Position numbers and translations under genes: made by a program. A stretch of DNA of 64,000 nt from Kluyvera cryocrescens NBRC 102467 (lineage in GTDB: Bacteria > Pseudomonadota > Gammaproteobacteria > Enterobacterales > Enterobacteriaceae), in the NCBI RefSeq assembly GCF_001571285.1, contig NZ_BCTM01000019.1, forward strand, positions 47,512 through 111,511. Direction: 5' to 3'. The notes under the pieces were generated by a model. It saw only the letters and a list, made by a program, of their open reading frames with translations, ran no database searches and had not been told where the DNA came from. Shown one piece after another: positions 18,053 through 25,109 of the stretch. Each line of letters starts with the position of its first letter. Position 1 is the first letter of the stretch.

Positions 18053-19717
18053 ATGTGTTCTATTTTCGGTGTACTGGATATTAAAACTGACGCGGGCGAG
18101 CTGCGTAAAAAAGCGCTGGAGCTCTCCCGCCTGATGCGCCACCGTGGCCCAGACTGGTCCGGTATCTACGCTTGCGATAAAGCCATTCTTGCGCATGAAC
18201 GCCTGTCGATTGTTGACGTCAATGCCGGTGCCCAGCCGCTGTATAACGAAAAGAAAACGCACGCCCTGGCAGTCAACGGTGAAATTTACAACCATCAAGC
18301 GCTGCGCGCAGAATACGCCGATCGCTACCAGTTCCAGACCGGCTCTGATTGTGAAGTGATCCTCGCGCTGTACCAGGAAAAAGGCCCTGATTTCCTCGAC
18401 GAACTGGAAGGGATGTTTGCCTTCGCCCTGTATGATAGTGAAAAAGACGCTTACCTGATTGGCCGTGACCATATCGGTATTATTCCGCTGTACATGGGCC
18501 ATGATGAGTTCGGCAACTTCTACGTTGCGTCCGAAATGAAAGCGCTGACCCCAGTCTGCCGCACCATTCAGGAATTCCCGGCAGGTAGCTATCTGTGGAG
18601 CAAAGACGGTGAGATTCGTCAGTATTATCAGCGCGATTGGTTCGACTATGACGCGGTGAAAGACAACGTTACCGATAAAAACGAACTGCGTCAGGCGCTG
18701 GAAGAGTCCGTAAAAAGCCACCTGATGTCCGACGTGCCTTACGGCGTACTGCTGTCCGGCGGCCTGGACTCTTCGGTTATCTCGGCGATCACCAAGAAAT
18801 TCGCGGCCCGTCGCGTGGAAGATCAGGAACGTTCAGAAGCCTGGTGGCCGCAGCTACACTCCTTCGCCGTGGGGCTGGAGGGGTCTCCTGACCTGAAAGC
18901 GGCGCAGGAAGTCGCAAACCACCTTGGCACCGTGCACCATGAAATTCACTTCACCGTGCAGGAAGGTCTGGATGCAATCCGCGACGTTATCTATCACATT
19001 GAAACCTATGATGTGACCACCATCCGCGCCTCGACGCCGATGTATTTGATGTCGCGTAAAATTAAAGCGATGGGCATCAAGATGGTGCTGTCCGGTGAAG
19101 GGTCTGACGAAGTGTTTGGCGGCTACCTGTACTTCCATAAAGCGCCAAACGCCAAAGAGCTGCACGAAGAGACCGTACGTAAGCTGCAGGCGCTGCACAT
19201 GTACGACTGCGCACGCGCAAACAAAGCAATGTCGGCCTGGGGTGTGGAAGCACGCGTGCCGTTCCTGGATAAGAAATTCCTCGACGTGGCAATGCGCATT
19301 AACCCGCAGGATAAAATGTGCGGCAACGGCAAAATGGAAAAACACGTGCTGCGTGAATGTTTCGAATCCTATCTGCCGGCAAGCGTGGCGTGGCGCCAGA
19401 AAGAGCAGTTCTCTGATGGTGTCGGCTATAGCTGGATTGATACGCTGAAAGAAGTGGCGGCTAAACAGGTTACTGACCAACAGCTGGAAACCGCGCACTT
19501 CCGCTTCCAGTACAACACGCCAACCTCGAAAGAAGGCTATCTGTACCGCGAAATCTTTGAAGAACTGTTCCCGGTCCCTAGCGCGGCTGAATGTGTCCCT
19601 GGTGGTCCATCCGTCGCGTGCTCTTCAGCGAAAGCCATTGAGTGGGATGAAGCGTTCAAAACCATGGACGACCCATCAGGCCGTGCGGTAGGCGTGCACC
19701 AGTCTGCATATCAGTAA
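18053..19717 (+). CDS. asnB: Asparagine synthetase B (glutamine-hydrolysing)
   Basis: Makes asparagine from aspartate, ATP and glutamine. The 554-residue enzyme begins Met-Cys-Ser-Ile-Phe, so Cys2 becomes the N-terminal nucleophile of the glutaminase domain (about 1-200, with RHRGPDWSG and NGEIYNH). The synthetase domain carries the PP-loop LSGGLDSSV near residue 232 and SGEGSDEVFGGY near residue 346. The short leader contains ACGGAGAAGTCT before the ATG. A bidirectional terminator follows. Confidence 0.98.
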   Translation: MCSIFGVLDIKTDAGELRKKALELSRLMRHRGPDWSGIYACDKAILAHERLSIVDVNAGAQPLYNEKKTHALAVNGEIYNHQALRAEYADRYQFQTGSDCEVILALYQEKGPDFLDELEGMFAFALYDSEKDAYLIGRDHIGIIPLYMGHDEFGNFYVASEMKALTPVCRTIQEFPAGSYLWSKDGEIRQYYQRDWFDYDAVKDNVTDKNELRQALEESVKSHLMSDVPYGVLLSGGLDSSVISAITKKFAARRVEDQERSEAWWPQLHSFAVGLEGSPDLKAAQEVANHLGTVHHEIHFTVQEGLDAIRDVIYHIETYDVTTIRASTPMYLMSRKIKAMGIKMVLSGEGSDEVFGGYLYFHKAPNAKELHEETVRKLQALHMYDCARANKAMSAWGVEARVPFLDKKFLDVAMRINPQDKMCGNGKMEKHVLRECFESYLPASVAWRQKEQFSDGVGYSWIDTLKEVAAKQVTDQQLETAHFRFQYNTPTSKEGYLYREIFEELFPVPSAAECVPGGPSVACSSAKAIEWDEAFKTMDDPSGRAVGVHQSAYQ

Positions 19718-19734
19718 GCGTGATGACTAAATAG

Positions 19735-19766
19735 AAAAGCCCCTGATGGAGACATCAGGGGCTTTT
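19735..19766. terminator. Bidirectional terminator between asnB and the metal-ATPase operon
   Basis: Perfect 14-bp stem AAAAGCCCCTGATG / CATCAGGGGCTTTT with a GAGA loop. Both strands end in T, so it can serve asnB and the convergent ATPase operon. Confidence 0.92.
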
Positions 19767-19794
19767 GTTTTTTGCCGAGGGTTTGGCTCCAGGT

Positions 19795-21879
19795 CTACCC
19801 CTCACGCCCTTTTTTCGCCGCCAGAGAACGCAGCAGCACCCCAAGCGTTGTGCCGTTATGCAGCATCGCACTCGCGCCCGGAGACAGCCAGCCCAGCGCA
19901 GCCGCCAGCATAATGGCGCTATTGACCCACTCGGTCAGCTTGATGTTGCTGTTCACCAGCTTCATCGCCTCGGTGGAGAGCTGTCGGGCGGCGATCACGC
20001 CGTGCAGGTTATCCTGCAACAGCACCGCATCCGCCGCCTGCTGCGCCAGCTCGGTACTTTGGTTCATCGCCAGGCCAACATCTGCCTGAGTCAGCACCGG
20101 CGCATCATTAATGCCGTCGCCGACAAACAGGACTTTATGTCCCGCCGCCTGCAGCGCCTGCACCACCTCAACTTTGCTTTCCGGCGTCGCTTCAGCAACG
20201 TAGCGGTCGATACCTACACGCTCTGCCAGCTGGCAGGCTTTCTCTGCCCGATCGCCGGTCAACAGAACGACCTGACGGATCCCCGATGCTTTCAGTTGAG
20301 CGATCACCTCAGAGGCTTCATCGCGCAGATGATCCTGCAGACCAATCATCCCCACCAATTGATCGTCGAAGCCGATAAACAGCAGGTGGCGCCCCTTCGC
20401 TTCCAGCTCACTGATCTCATCCTCATACGGCGAGAAATCGATGTCGTAGTGGCAATCGAGGAAGTGCCGGCTGCCAATCACCATCTGATGATCTTCCAGC
20501 GCACACAGCAGGCCATGAGCAATCACGTACTCCACTTCGCCATGCGGAATATGCGGCAGCTCGTGGTGTTCTGCCGCCGCCACTACCGCATGGGCCAGCG
20601 GATGGTTGCTGTGCTCTTCCACCGAAGCGGCGATAGCCAACAGACGCTTAGCCTGCACCAGCCGATCGTTAAAGCTGATGACATCCGTCACCTGCATCTG
20701 GTCGTGGGTCAGGGTTCCCGTTTTATCGAACACCACCGTGTCAACGTCCGCCAGCTTCTCAATCGCCCTGCCGCCTTTCAGCAACAGACCGCTCTGCGCG
20801 GCACGATACATAATCGATTTAAAGGCAATGGGCGTACTTAGCTTCAGCGCGCAGGAGTAGTCGACGAGGAAAACCGACGCCAGACGCTCCCAACTGCGGG
20901 TCATCGCAAACACGGCAGCCCCCACCCCCAGCGTGATTGCCACGCGGCGATCGGCCATTTGCTGCGTGACCTGCTGCGTTTCGCTACGCTGGGTCAGGGA
21001 GTCGCGGATAAAACGACGAATATGCGCGGTTGAAGAAGATTCCCCAACCTGCTCGGCGGTTATCGCCACATTCCCTTCCTGGATTTGCGTTCCCGCATAC
21101 ACCCACGAACCCGCTTCGCGACGCACCGGAACGCTTTCACCTGTCATCGACGCTTGGTTAACCTGAGCCACGCCGCGCAGTACGGTACCGTCAGCCGGAA
21201 TATTATCACCCGGGCCAAGCAGCATCACATCGCCGGCCACCAGCTCACTGCTGCTGATTTCGACGCTTTCCCCTGCCCGCTCTACCCACACCGGATGTTC
21301 ACGCGGCTGCATGAGATCCGCCAGCAGCGCATCGGAATGACGGCTGGTCTCCTGCTCCATATATTCGCCAAGCGTCAACAGCGATTGGGTCAACATGGCG
21401 GTACGGTTATCCCCGCGCAGCATCGACAGGCTGAGCGCCAGCGCATCCAGCACTTCGACCTTAAGCTTGCCCTCGCTGAGAGTATGCGCCCCTTCGAGGA
21501 TAGTCGGTGCCGTTAGCAGTGCTGCAGGCAAACGCGCCCAACGCTCGGGTAAAACCTGCGTCAGCGCCAGACCGGCAAGATTGAGCAGGTTGTCGCCGCC
21601 GCAGTATTCGGTTTCAAACTCGATGTCGTCCGCCGTTTGCCAATCAAGCGTACTTACGGCCGCCACGATATCCGCAAGCGAAGTCCGTGCACGATCCCAT
21701 TCGATCACCGCACTGCGTGCTGAAGGACGAAGGCGTACGCCGCTGACGCCCGGGAACGAAAGGATCTGTTGTTTCAGCCAGCCTGCGGCATCAGGGTACT
21801 CCGCCAACGCAGATATCCGCAGACGCACACGCCCAGGGATCTGGTGAACGATAACCACCGATTCGCCTACAGCACTCAC
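19795..21879 (-). CDS. P1B-type metal-transporting ATPase with N-terminal PGRVRLR motif (FezB-like candidate)
   Basis: A 694-residue P-type ATPase. An N-terminal HMA2-like region starts with HQIPGRVRLR (residues 12-21) in place of a CxxC metal site. Then come the actuator TGES (246-249), the membrane metal-site helix DYSCALKLSTP with Ser342-Cys343 and no CPC, the phosphorylation motif DKTGT (385-389), the nucleotide-binding HP pair (426-427) and GDGIND (587-592). The Ser-Cys site and GRxR N-terminus place it near the P1B-6/FezB ATPases of ferrosomes. Last gene of a five-gene operon, overlapping the previous gene by four bases. The metal is not provable from sequence; iron is my preferred inference and another divalent metal is possible. 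Confidence 0.9.
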   Translation of the reverse strand: MSAVGESVVIVHQIPGRVRLRISALAEYPDAAGWLKQQILSFPGVSGVRLRPSARSAVIEWDRARTSLADIVAAVSTLDWQTADDIEFETEYCGGDNLLNLAGLALTQVLPERWARLPAALLTAPTILEGAHTLSEGKLKVEVLDALALSLSMLRGDNRTAMLTQSLLTLGEYMEQETSRHSDALLADLMQPREHPVWVERAGESVEISSSELVAGDVMLLGPGDNIPADGTVLRGVAQVNQASMTGESVPVRREAGSWVYAGTQIQEGNVAITAEQVGESSSTAHIRRFIRDSLTQRSETQQVTQQMADRRVAITLGVGAAVFAMTRSWERLASVFLVDYSCALKLSTPIAFKSIMYRAAQSGLLLKGGRAIEKLADVDTVVFDKTGTLTHDQMQVTDVISFNDRLVQAKRLLAIAASVEEHSNHPLAHAVVAAAEHHELPHIPHGEVEYVIAHGLLCALEDHQMVIGSRHFLDCHYDIDFSPYEDEISELEAKGRHLLFIGFDDQLVGMIGLQDHLRDEASEVIAQLKASGIRQVVLLTGDRAEKACQLAERVGIDRYVAEATPESKVEVVQALQAAGHKVLFVGDGINDAPVLTQADVGLAMNQSTELAQQAADAVLLQDNLHGVIAARQLSTEAMKLVNSNIKLTEWVNSAIMLAAALGWLSPGASAMLHNGTTLGVLLRSLAAKKGREG

Positions 21880-22178
21880 GCGATATCATCCTTATTCTGG
21901 CTGCGGTAATAGTCGACTTCAGCCTGCAGATCCGCCACACGCTCTTTCAACTCTTCCATCTCGCCCCGCACGGTTCCCCACGCTTTACTCGCCGTATTGG
22001 TAATCCCCTGCTGGACGTTACGATTGGTCAATAAATAGGTGATAGCCGCACCTGCAAGCAGGCCGGTGATCAGATGCGTACGGCTATTATTGGCGACCGG
22101 CGCTTGTACCGGCATCGCCGCCGGGTTGACTTCCCACATCCCGGTGTACGGGTTGTACAGATATTCAGGCTGATTCAT
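21876..22178 (-). CDS. Small membrane protein with GAAITYLLTN segment and coiled coil (YtxH-like)
   Basis: A 100-residue protein: a Tyr/Pro-rich N-terminus (YLYNPYTGMWEVNP), one Gly/Ala-rich membrane segment at about residues 37-51 (GLLAGAAITYLLTN) and a charged heptad-like helix at about 70-92 (EMEELKERVADLQAEVDYY) likely to form a coiled coil. The membrane segment repeats the one in the 231-residue protein two genes upstream (GAMVGAAVTLLLTN). It overlaps the next gene (ATPase) by 4 bases and the previous one by 14. Function unknown; a membrane-associated structural partner of the ATPase is plausible. Confidence 0.8.
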   Translation of the reverse strand: MNQPEYLYNPYTGMWEVNPAAMPVQAPVANNSRTHLITGLLAGAAITYLLTNRNVQQGITNTASKAWGTVRGEMEELKERVADLQAEVDYYRSQNKDDIA

Positions 22179-22476
22179 TGTTTCCTCGCTTAGCTATCGC
22201 ATCCATAAGATAAAGAGAAGCGGCCCCCACCCCGATAATGGTCAGGACAGACTCCAGCGGGCGCGCTTTATGGGTGTCCGCAATTGCCATAACCGCGCCG
22301 CTTATCAGGCTGGCTTTTGCCGTCTCCTTCATGACTGCGCAAGCCGCTTCGTTCAGCGTCTGTTCACTTTGCTGGTAGCGCTGCCATTCTCGCAGGCAGG
22401 CCGCGCTTCCGCCGACAAGCGCACCGGCAACGGCGGCGCGGCTTACCCGGCTATTTCTGTCACGGCTGTTGTTCAT
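22165..22476 (-). CDS. Small Gly/Ala-rich membrane protein
   Basis: A 103-residue protein with three hydrophobic Gly/Ala-rich stretches (about residues 14-27, 56-66 and 76-91) containing glycine-zipper-like spacing (AGALVGGSA, GVGAASLYL). The N-terminus is Arg/Asn-rich and lacks a signal peptide. It overlaps its upstream neighbour by 17 bases and its downstream neighbour by 14, which implies translational coupling in the metal-ATPase operon. I do not recognise a named family; a membrane-shaping or compartment-associated role is inferred only from context. Confidence 0.78.
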   Translation of the reverse strand: MNNSRDRNSRVSRAAVAGALVGGSAACLREWQRYQQSEQTLNEAACAVMKETAKASLISGAVMAIADTHKARPLESVLTIIGVGAASLYLMDAIAKRGNNESA

Positions 22477-23155
22477 CCGCTACGCCCTCGTCGTCAAATG
22501 GCATGGCGGAAGGCTGACGATGACGCTCAACGGATTCCTGGAAACCGTCTTTACCCGCCTTCATGGTGTCGCGGAAGATAGCTGCGCTTGAGGTGGCTGT
22601 CTCTTTAATGGCTTCAGAACCATTTTTCACGCCATCTTTTACTTTGCTGGAGCCCGCTTTGAGCATGTCACCCGCCCCAGCCAGCGTCTGCATTAACATG
22701 CCGCGCACGGAATCGTTGGTCAGCAGCAGCGTGACGGCCGCGCCGACCATTGCCCCTTTCCAGAACTCTTTATCGTCCATCCCCACGGTACTGATGATGT
22801 TCTTCAGCAGGCCCGCCTGATCGCCCATCGCACCGTCAACCACGTGCTGAGCATATTGACTCCAGTCAACCCCAGGCGCTGCGGCATGATGATGCTGATG
22901 ATGTGGATGATGAGGCTGAGCGAACTGCGGTGGCACCGCACCCTGCGGGAAGCCCATTGGAGGGAACCCCATTGCCATTTGCGGCGGCATCTGCATTTGT
23001 GGCTGAGGTGGCACCTGTGGCTGGGCCGGCATCTGTCCATTCTGTGGCCAGGCCATACCCTGTGGCATTGGTGGGTACGGATACCATGGGTAGCCATAGG
23101 GTGGATAGTAACCTGCTGGTGGTACCTGCTGTGCGTTGCTGTCATTAGTGCTCAT
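22460..23155 (-). CDS. Pro/Met/Tyr-rich protein with His cluster and membrane segment
   Basis: A 231-residue protein with unusual composition. Residues 11-80 are rich in Pro, Gln, Met and Tyr with no Cys. Residues 82-90 contain seven histidines in nine positions. Residues 131-147 form a membrane segment (FWKGAMVGAAVTLLLTN) like the one in the 100-residue protein of the same operon. Residues about 163-210 are an amphipathic Lys/Ala/Ser helix, and the tail is acidic. The low-complexity and His regions could bind metal or drive assembly. Codon usage looks like that of the neighbours. Second gene of the operon, 19 bases after the HMA2-like gene. Confidence 0.8.
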   Translation of the reverse strand: MSTNDSNAQQVPPAGYYPPYGYPWYPYPPMPQGMAWPQNGQMPAQPQVPPQPQMQMPPQMAMGFPPMGFPQGAVPPQFAQPHHPHHQHHHAAAPGVDWSQYAQHVVDGAMGDQAGLLKNIISTVGMDDKEFWKGAMVGAAVTLLLTNDSVRGMLMQTLAGAGDMLKAGSSKVKDGVKNGSEAIKETATSSAAIFRDTMKAGKDGFQESVERHRQPSAMPFDDEGVADEQQP

Positions 23156-23174
23156 GATGACAATCCTTATTCAT

Positions 23175-23534
23175 TTAATGGGAAGGAGCGAGAATGGCGG
23201 CAAGTTGCTCTAGCGCTTGCTGCGCCTGCTCGCCGTCATGACCAAACAGTTGATTTAAAATCTGCGGGCGAATGGCCGCCGCATCGTACTCAAGGACGAT
23301 GGAGCCGGTATCGCTATTGACCTGATAACGCCGGAGGTGCCCTTCAGGGTGGCAATAGGCATCAAGCTGTTTCAGCTTGCCCTGACTCAGGCTGGCAATC
23401 AGCTTGTTAGAAAAACGCAGGCGTAAACGCCCGGGTATATGGTGTGCCACTTCAACAAAGCGGCGCAGCGTCAGTAAGTCGCCAAAGGATTCGGCAGGCA
23501 TATCAGTTAATACCCAGATATTTATTGGTGACAT
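23175..23534 (-). CDS. HMA2-like small protein with HHIPGRLRLRF motif
   Basis: A 119-residue protein whose core looks like a degenerate heavy-metal-associated domain: HHIPGRLRLRF at residues 31-41, then a helix, then SGSIVLEYD-type strands (DTGSIVLEYDAAAIRP). It lacks a CxxC metal site. The motif repeats the N-terminus of the ATPase encoded by the last gene of the operon. First gene of the operon. No strong Shine-Dalgarno precedes the ATG at 23534, and an internal ATG at 23501 is an alternative start. Resembles the HMA2 accessory proteins (FezC type) of ferrosome loci by motif only. Confidence 0.8.
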   Translation of the reverse strand: MSPINIWVLTDMPAESFGDLLTLRRFVEVAHHIPGRLRLRFSNKLIASLSQGKLKQLDAYCHPEGHLRRYQVNSDTGSIVLEYDAAAIRPQILNQLFGHDGEQAQQALEQLAAILAPSH

Positions 23535-23662
23535 TAATCAAATCACAGATGTAGAGCACCAGACAGCGCTAATCCACCTTCTTTTGCGGTGTGTCAAAAG
23601 CCAATGCGCGATTCTTTTTTGCGCTGCGTGCGGTGAGCGCTGGACATGGGTGTAATGCAAAT

Positions 23663-23681
23663 ATAAATTACTCTCATTACT
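23663..23681 (+). promoter_or_regulatory. Fur-box-like site in the divergent promoter region
   Basis: Read on the minus strand, this 19-mer (AGTAATGAGAGTAATTTAT) matches the 19-base Fur consensus at 11 positions by hand count, in the range of weak natural Fur boxes. It lies 25 bases before the divergent gene and about 130 bases before the operon. Suggestive only. Confidence 0.35.
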
Positions 23682-23706
23682 ACTACATAAGTAAAATGAG
23701 GCGGCT

Positions 23707-24072
23707 ATGACTCCTTACCTGCACCAGACTCCCAATCGCATTCGCATCCGCTCAAGCTGGATCCAGCGTCATCCGCAAGAGGTTTCGCGCCTCATTGAGA
23801 CGCTGCGCGCCCGCGAGGGGATCCACGAAATCGTGCACCGTTTATATGCCGGTTCGGTGGCGATCAACTTTGACTCCTCGCGCGTTTCATCGAGCGAACT
23901 GCTGACGCAGCTTGAACAAGCGCAGTGGCTCAGCAGCCAGAAGGATAAAAGTTATATAGAGAACACATTACGCGTTGGTGCCGGTCATTTATTGAAAACG
24001 CTGGCTTTTGGTGCATTAAAGCGTACAGTCGGTGGCCCGGTCGTTTCTATCGTCAGCGTGTTGACCCGATAA
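23707..24072 (+). CDS. Divergent HMA2-like protein with HQTPNRIRIRS motif
   Basis: A 121-residue protein starting MTPYLHQTPNRIRIRSSW. The H-x-x-P-N-R-x-R-x-R stretch at residues 6-15 is the same motif as in the ATPase and the 119-residue operon protein, with Asn for Gly. A beta-alpha-beta pattern follows (EIVHRLYAGSVAINFD), and the last 30 residues are hydrophobic (LLKTLAFGALKRTVGGPVVSIVSVL), a likely membrane or membrane-associated tail. A good Shine-Dalgarno (TGAGGCGG) precedes the ATG. It faces away from the operon across 172 bases that carry a Fur-like site. Function unknown. Confidence 0.8.
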   Translation: MTPYLHQTPNRIRIRSSWIQRHPQEVSRLIETLRAREGIHEIVHRLYAGSVAINFDSSRVSSSELLTQLEQAQWLSSQKDKSYIENTLRVGAGHLLKTLAFGALKRTVGGPVVSIVSVLTR

Positions 24073-24203
24073 CCCTTGATAGAAGATGGGTACTTTAGCC
24101 GCACTGATTAACGGTAAATAACCAATAATTGCCGATTATTGCGCCATGCTGTTCGCAACCTAACCAAACAGTCACATTCCAGTGAATTTCATTGAAAAAG
24201 GTG

Positions 24204-24232
24204 TTGACGGTATTGGGCTCAATACGCATAAT
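24204..24232 (+). promoter_or_regulatory. Promoter of the tRNA operon
   Basis: TTGACG (-35, 24204-24209), a 17-bp spacer and CATAAT (-10, 24227-24232), followed by GCGCCCCGC, a G/C-rich discriminator typical of stringently controlled stable-RNA promoters. It lies about 40 bases before the first tRNA. Confidence 0.85.
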
Positions 24233-24272
24233 GCGCCCCGCAACGCCGATAAGGTAACGCGAAAAAAAAGAT

Positions 24273-24349
24273 GGCTACGTAGCTCAGTTGGTTAGAGCAC
24301 ATCACTCATAATGATGGGGTCACAGGTTCGAATCCCGTCGTAGCCACCA
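24273..24349 (+). tRNA. metT: tRNA-Met (CAU), first copy
   Basis: 77-base cloverleaf with 5' GGCTACG pairing 3' CGTAGCC, anticodon loop CTCATAA (CAU) and encoded CCA. Elongator type: the acceptor stem is fully paired, unlike initiator tRNA. Confidence 0.97.
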
Positions 24350-24358
24350 TCTTTTTTT

Positions 24359-24443
24359 GCGGGAGTGGCGAAATTGGTAGACGCACCAGATTTAGGTTCT
24401 GGCGCCGCAAGGTGTGCGAGTTCAAGTCTCGCCTCCCGCACCA
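24359..24443 (+). tRNA. leuW: tRNA-Leu (UAG)
   Basis: 85-base class II tRNA with long variable arm, acceptor stem GCGGGAG / CTCCCGC, anticodon loop TTTAGGT (UAG) and encoded CCA. Ten bases after the first tRNA-Met. Confidence 0.97.
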
Positions 24444-24466
24444 TTCACCCGTAAGCGTTGCACGGA

Positions 24467-24541
24467 TGGGGTATCGCCAAGCGGTAAGGCACCGGTTTTT
24501 GATACCGGCATTCCCTGGTTCGAATCCAGGTACCCCAGCCA
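24467..24541 (+). tRNA. glnU: tRNA-Gln (UUG), first copy
   Basis: 75-base tRNA with acceptor TGGGGTA / TACCCCA, anticodon loop TTTTGAT (UUG) and encoded CCA. Identical to the next copy. Confidence 0.97.
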
Positions 24542-24577
24542 TATTTCTTCGATATTTGCGGATTGCCGCGACGGTAT

Positions 24578-24652
24578 TGGGGTATCGCCAAGCGGTAAGG
24601 CACCGGTTTTTGATACCGGCATTCCCTGGTTCGAATCCAGGTACCCCAGCCA
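24578..24652 (+). tRNA. glnW: tRNA-Gln (UUG), second copy
   Basis: Identical in all 75 bases to the preceding tRNA-Gln; the spacer between the two differs from the other spacers. Confidence 0.97.
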
Positions 24653-24672
24653 TCGAAGAATATGTTAGTATC

Positions 24673-24749
24673 GGCTACGTAGCTCAGTTGGTTAGAGCAC
24701 ATCACTCATAATGATGGGGTCACAGGTTCGAATCCCGTCGTAGCCACCA
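24673..24749 (+). tRNA. metU: tRNA-Met (CAU), second copy
   Basis: Identical in all 77 bases to the first tRNA-Met of the array. Confidence 0.97.
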
Positions 24750-24795
24750 AATTCAGAATTTCTCGATTGAATCGTTAAATTCGAAAAAAAATTGT

Positions 24796-24870
24796 TGGGG
24801 TATCGCCAAGCGGTAAGGCTCTGGTTTCTGATACCAGCATTCCGAGGTTCGAATCCTCGTACCCCAGCCA
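24796..24870 (+). tRNA. glnV: tRNA-Gln (CUG), first copy
   Basis: 75-base tRNA with anticodon loop TTCTGAT (CUG). It shares the acceptor and D arm with the UUG isoacceptor but differs in the anticodon stem (CTGG/CCAG) and T stem (CGAGG). Confidence 0.97.
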
Positions 24871-24906
24871 TTTTCAAAAAGTCGTTCACTCTGTGGACGC
24901 ACCCGT

Positions 24907-24981
24907 TGGGGTATCGCCAAGCGGTAAGGCTCTGGTTTCTGATACCAGCATTCCGAGGTTCGAATCCTCGTACCCCAGCCA
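24907..24981 (+). tRNA. glnX: tRNA-Gln (CUG), second copy
   Basis: Identical to the preceding tRNA-Gln (CUG); last gene of the array, six bases before the terminator. Confidence 0.97.
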
Positions 24982-24987
24982 TTTTCG

Positions 24988-25014
24988 AAAAGCTCGCTCC
25001 GGCGAGCTTTTTTT
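24988..25014 (+). terminator. tRNA operon terminator
   Basis: AAAGCTCGC / GCGAGCTTT stem with a short loop followed by seven T. Confidence 0.9.
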
Positions 25015-25109
25015 GTTTTTGTCCCTGCCGAAATAAAGGCGCCCGTTTTTCTCAGCAACCGAATCCCACATTCCCGGGGTCGCAGCGCTCGCCCGGGATC
25101 GATTTGGCT

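Noticed and set aside
19795..24072. Genomic island with integrase or attachment sites next to the tRNA genes
   Set aside because: No integrase, transposase or duplicated tRNA 3' end was found at the edges of the metal-ATPase cluster; base composition looks like the surroundings.
24306..25058. Several overlapping frames with repeated peptide blocks across the tRNA array, looking like a repeat protein or CRISPR array
   Set aside because: The repeats are seven tRNA genes with full cloverleafs and encoded CCA; spacers are irregular in length and the repeats are too long for CRISPR.
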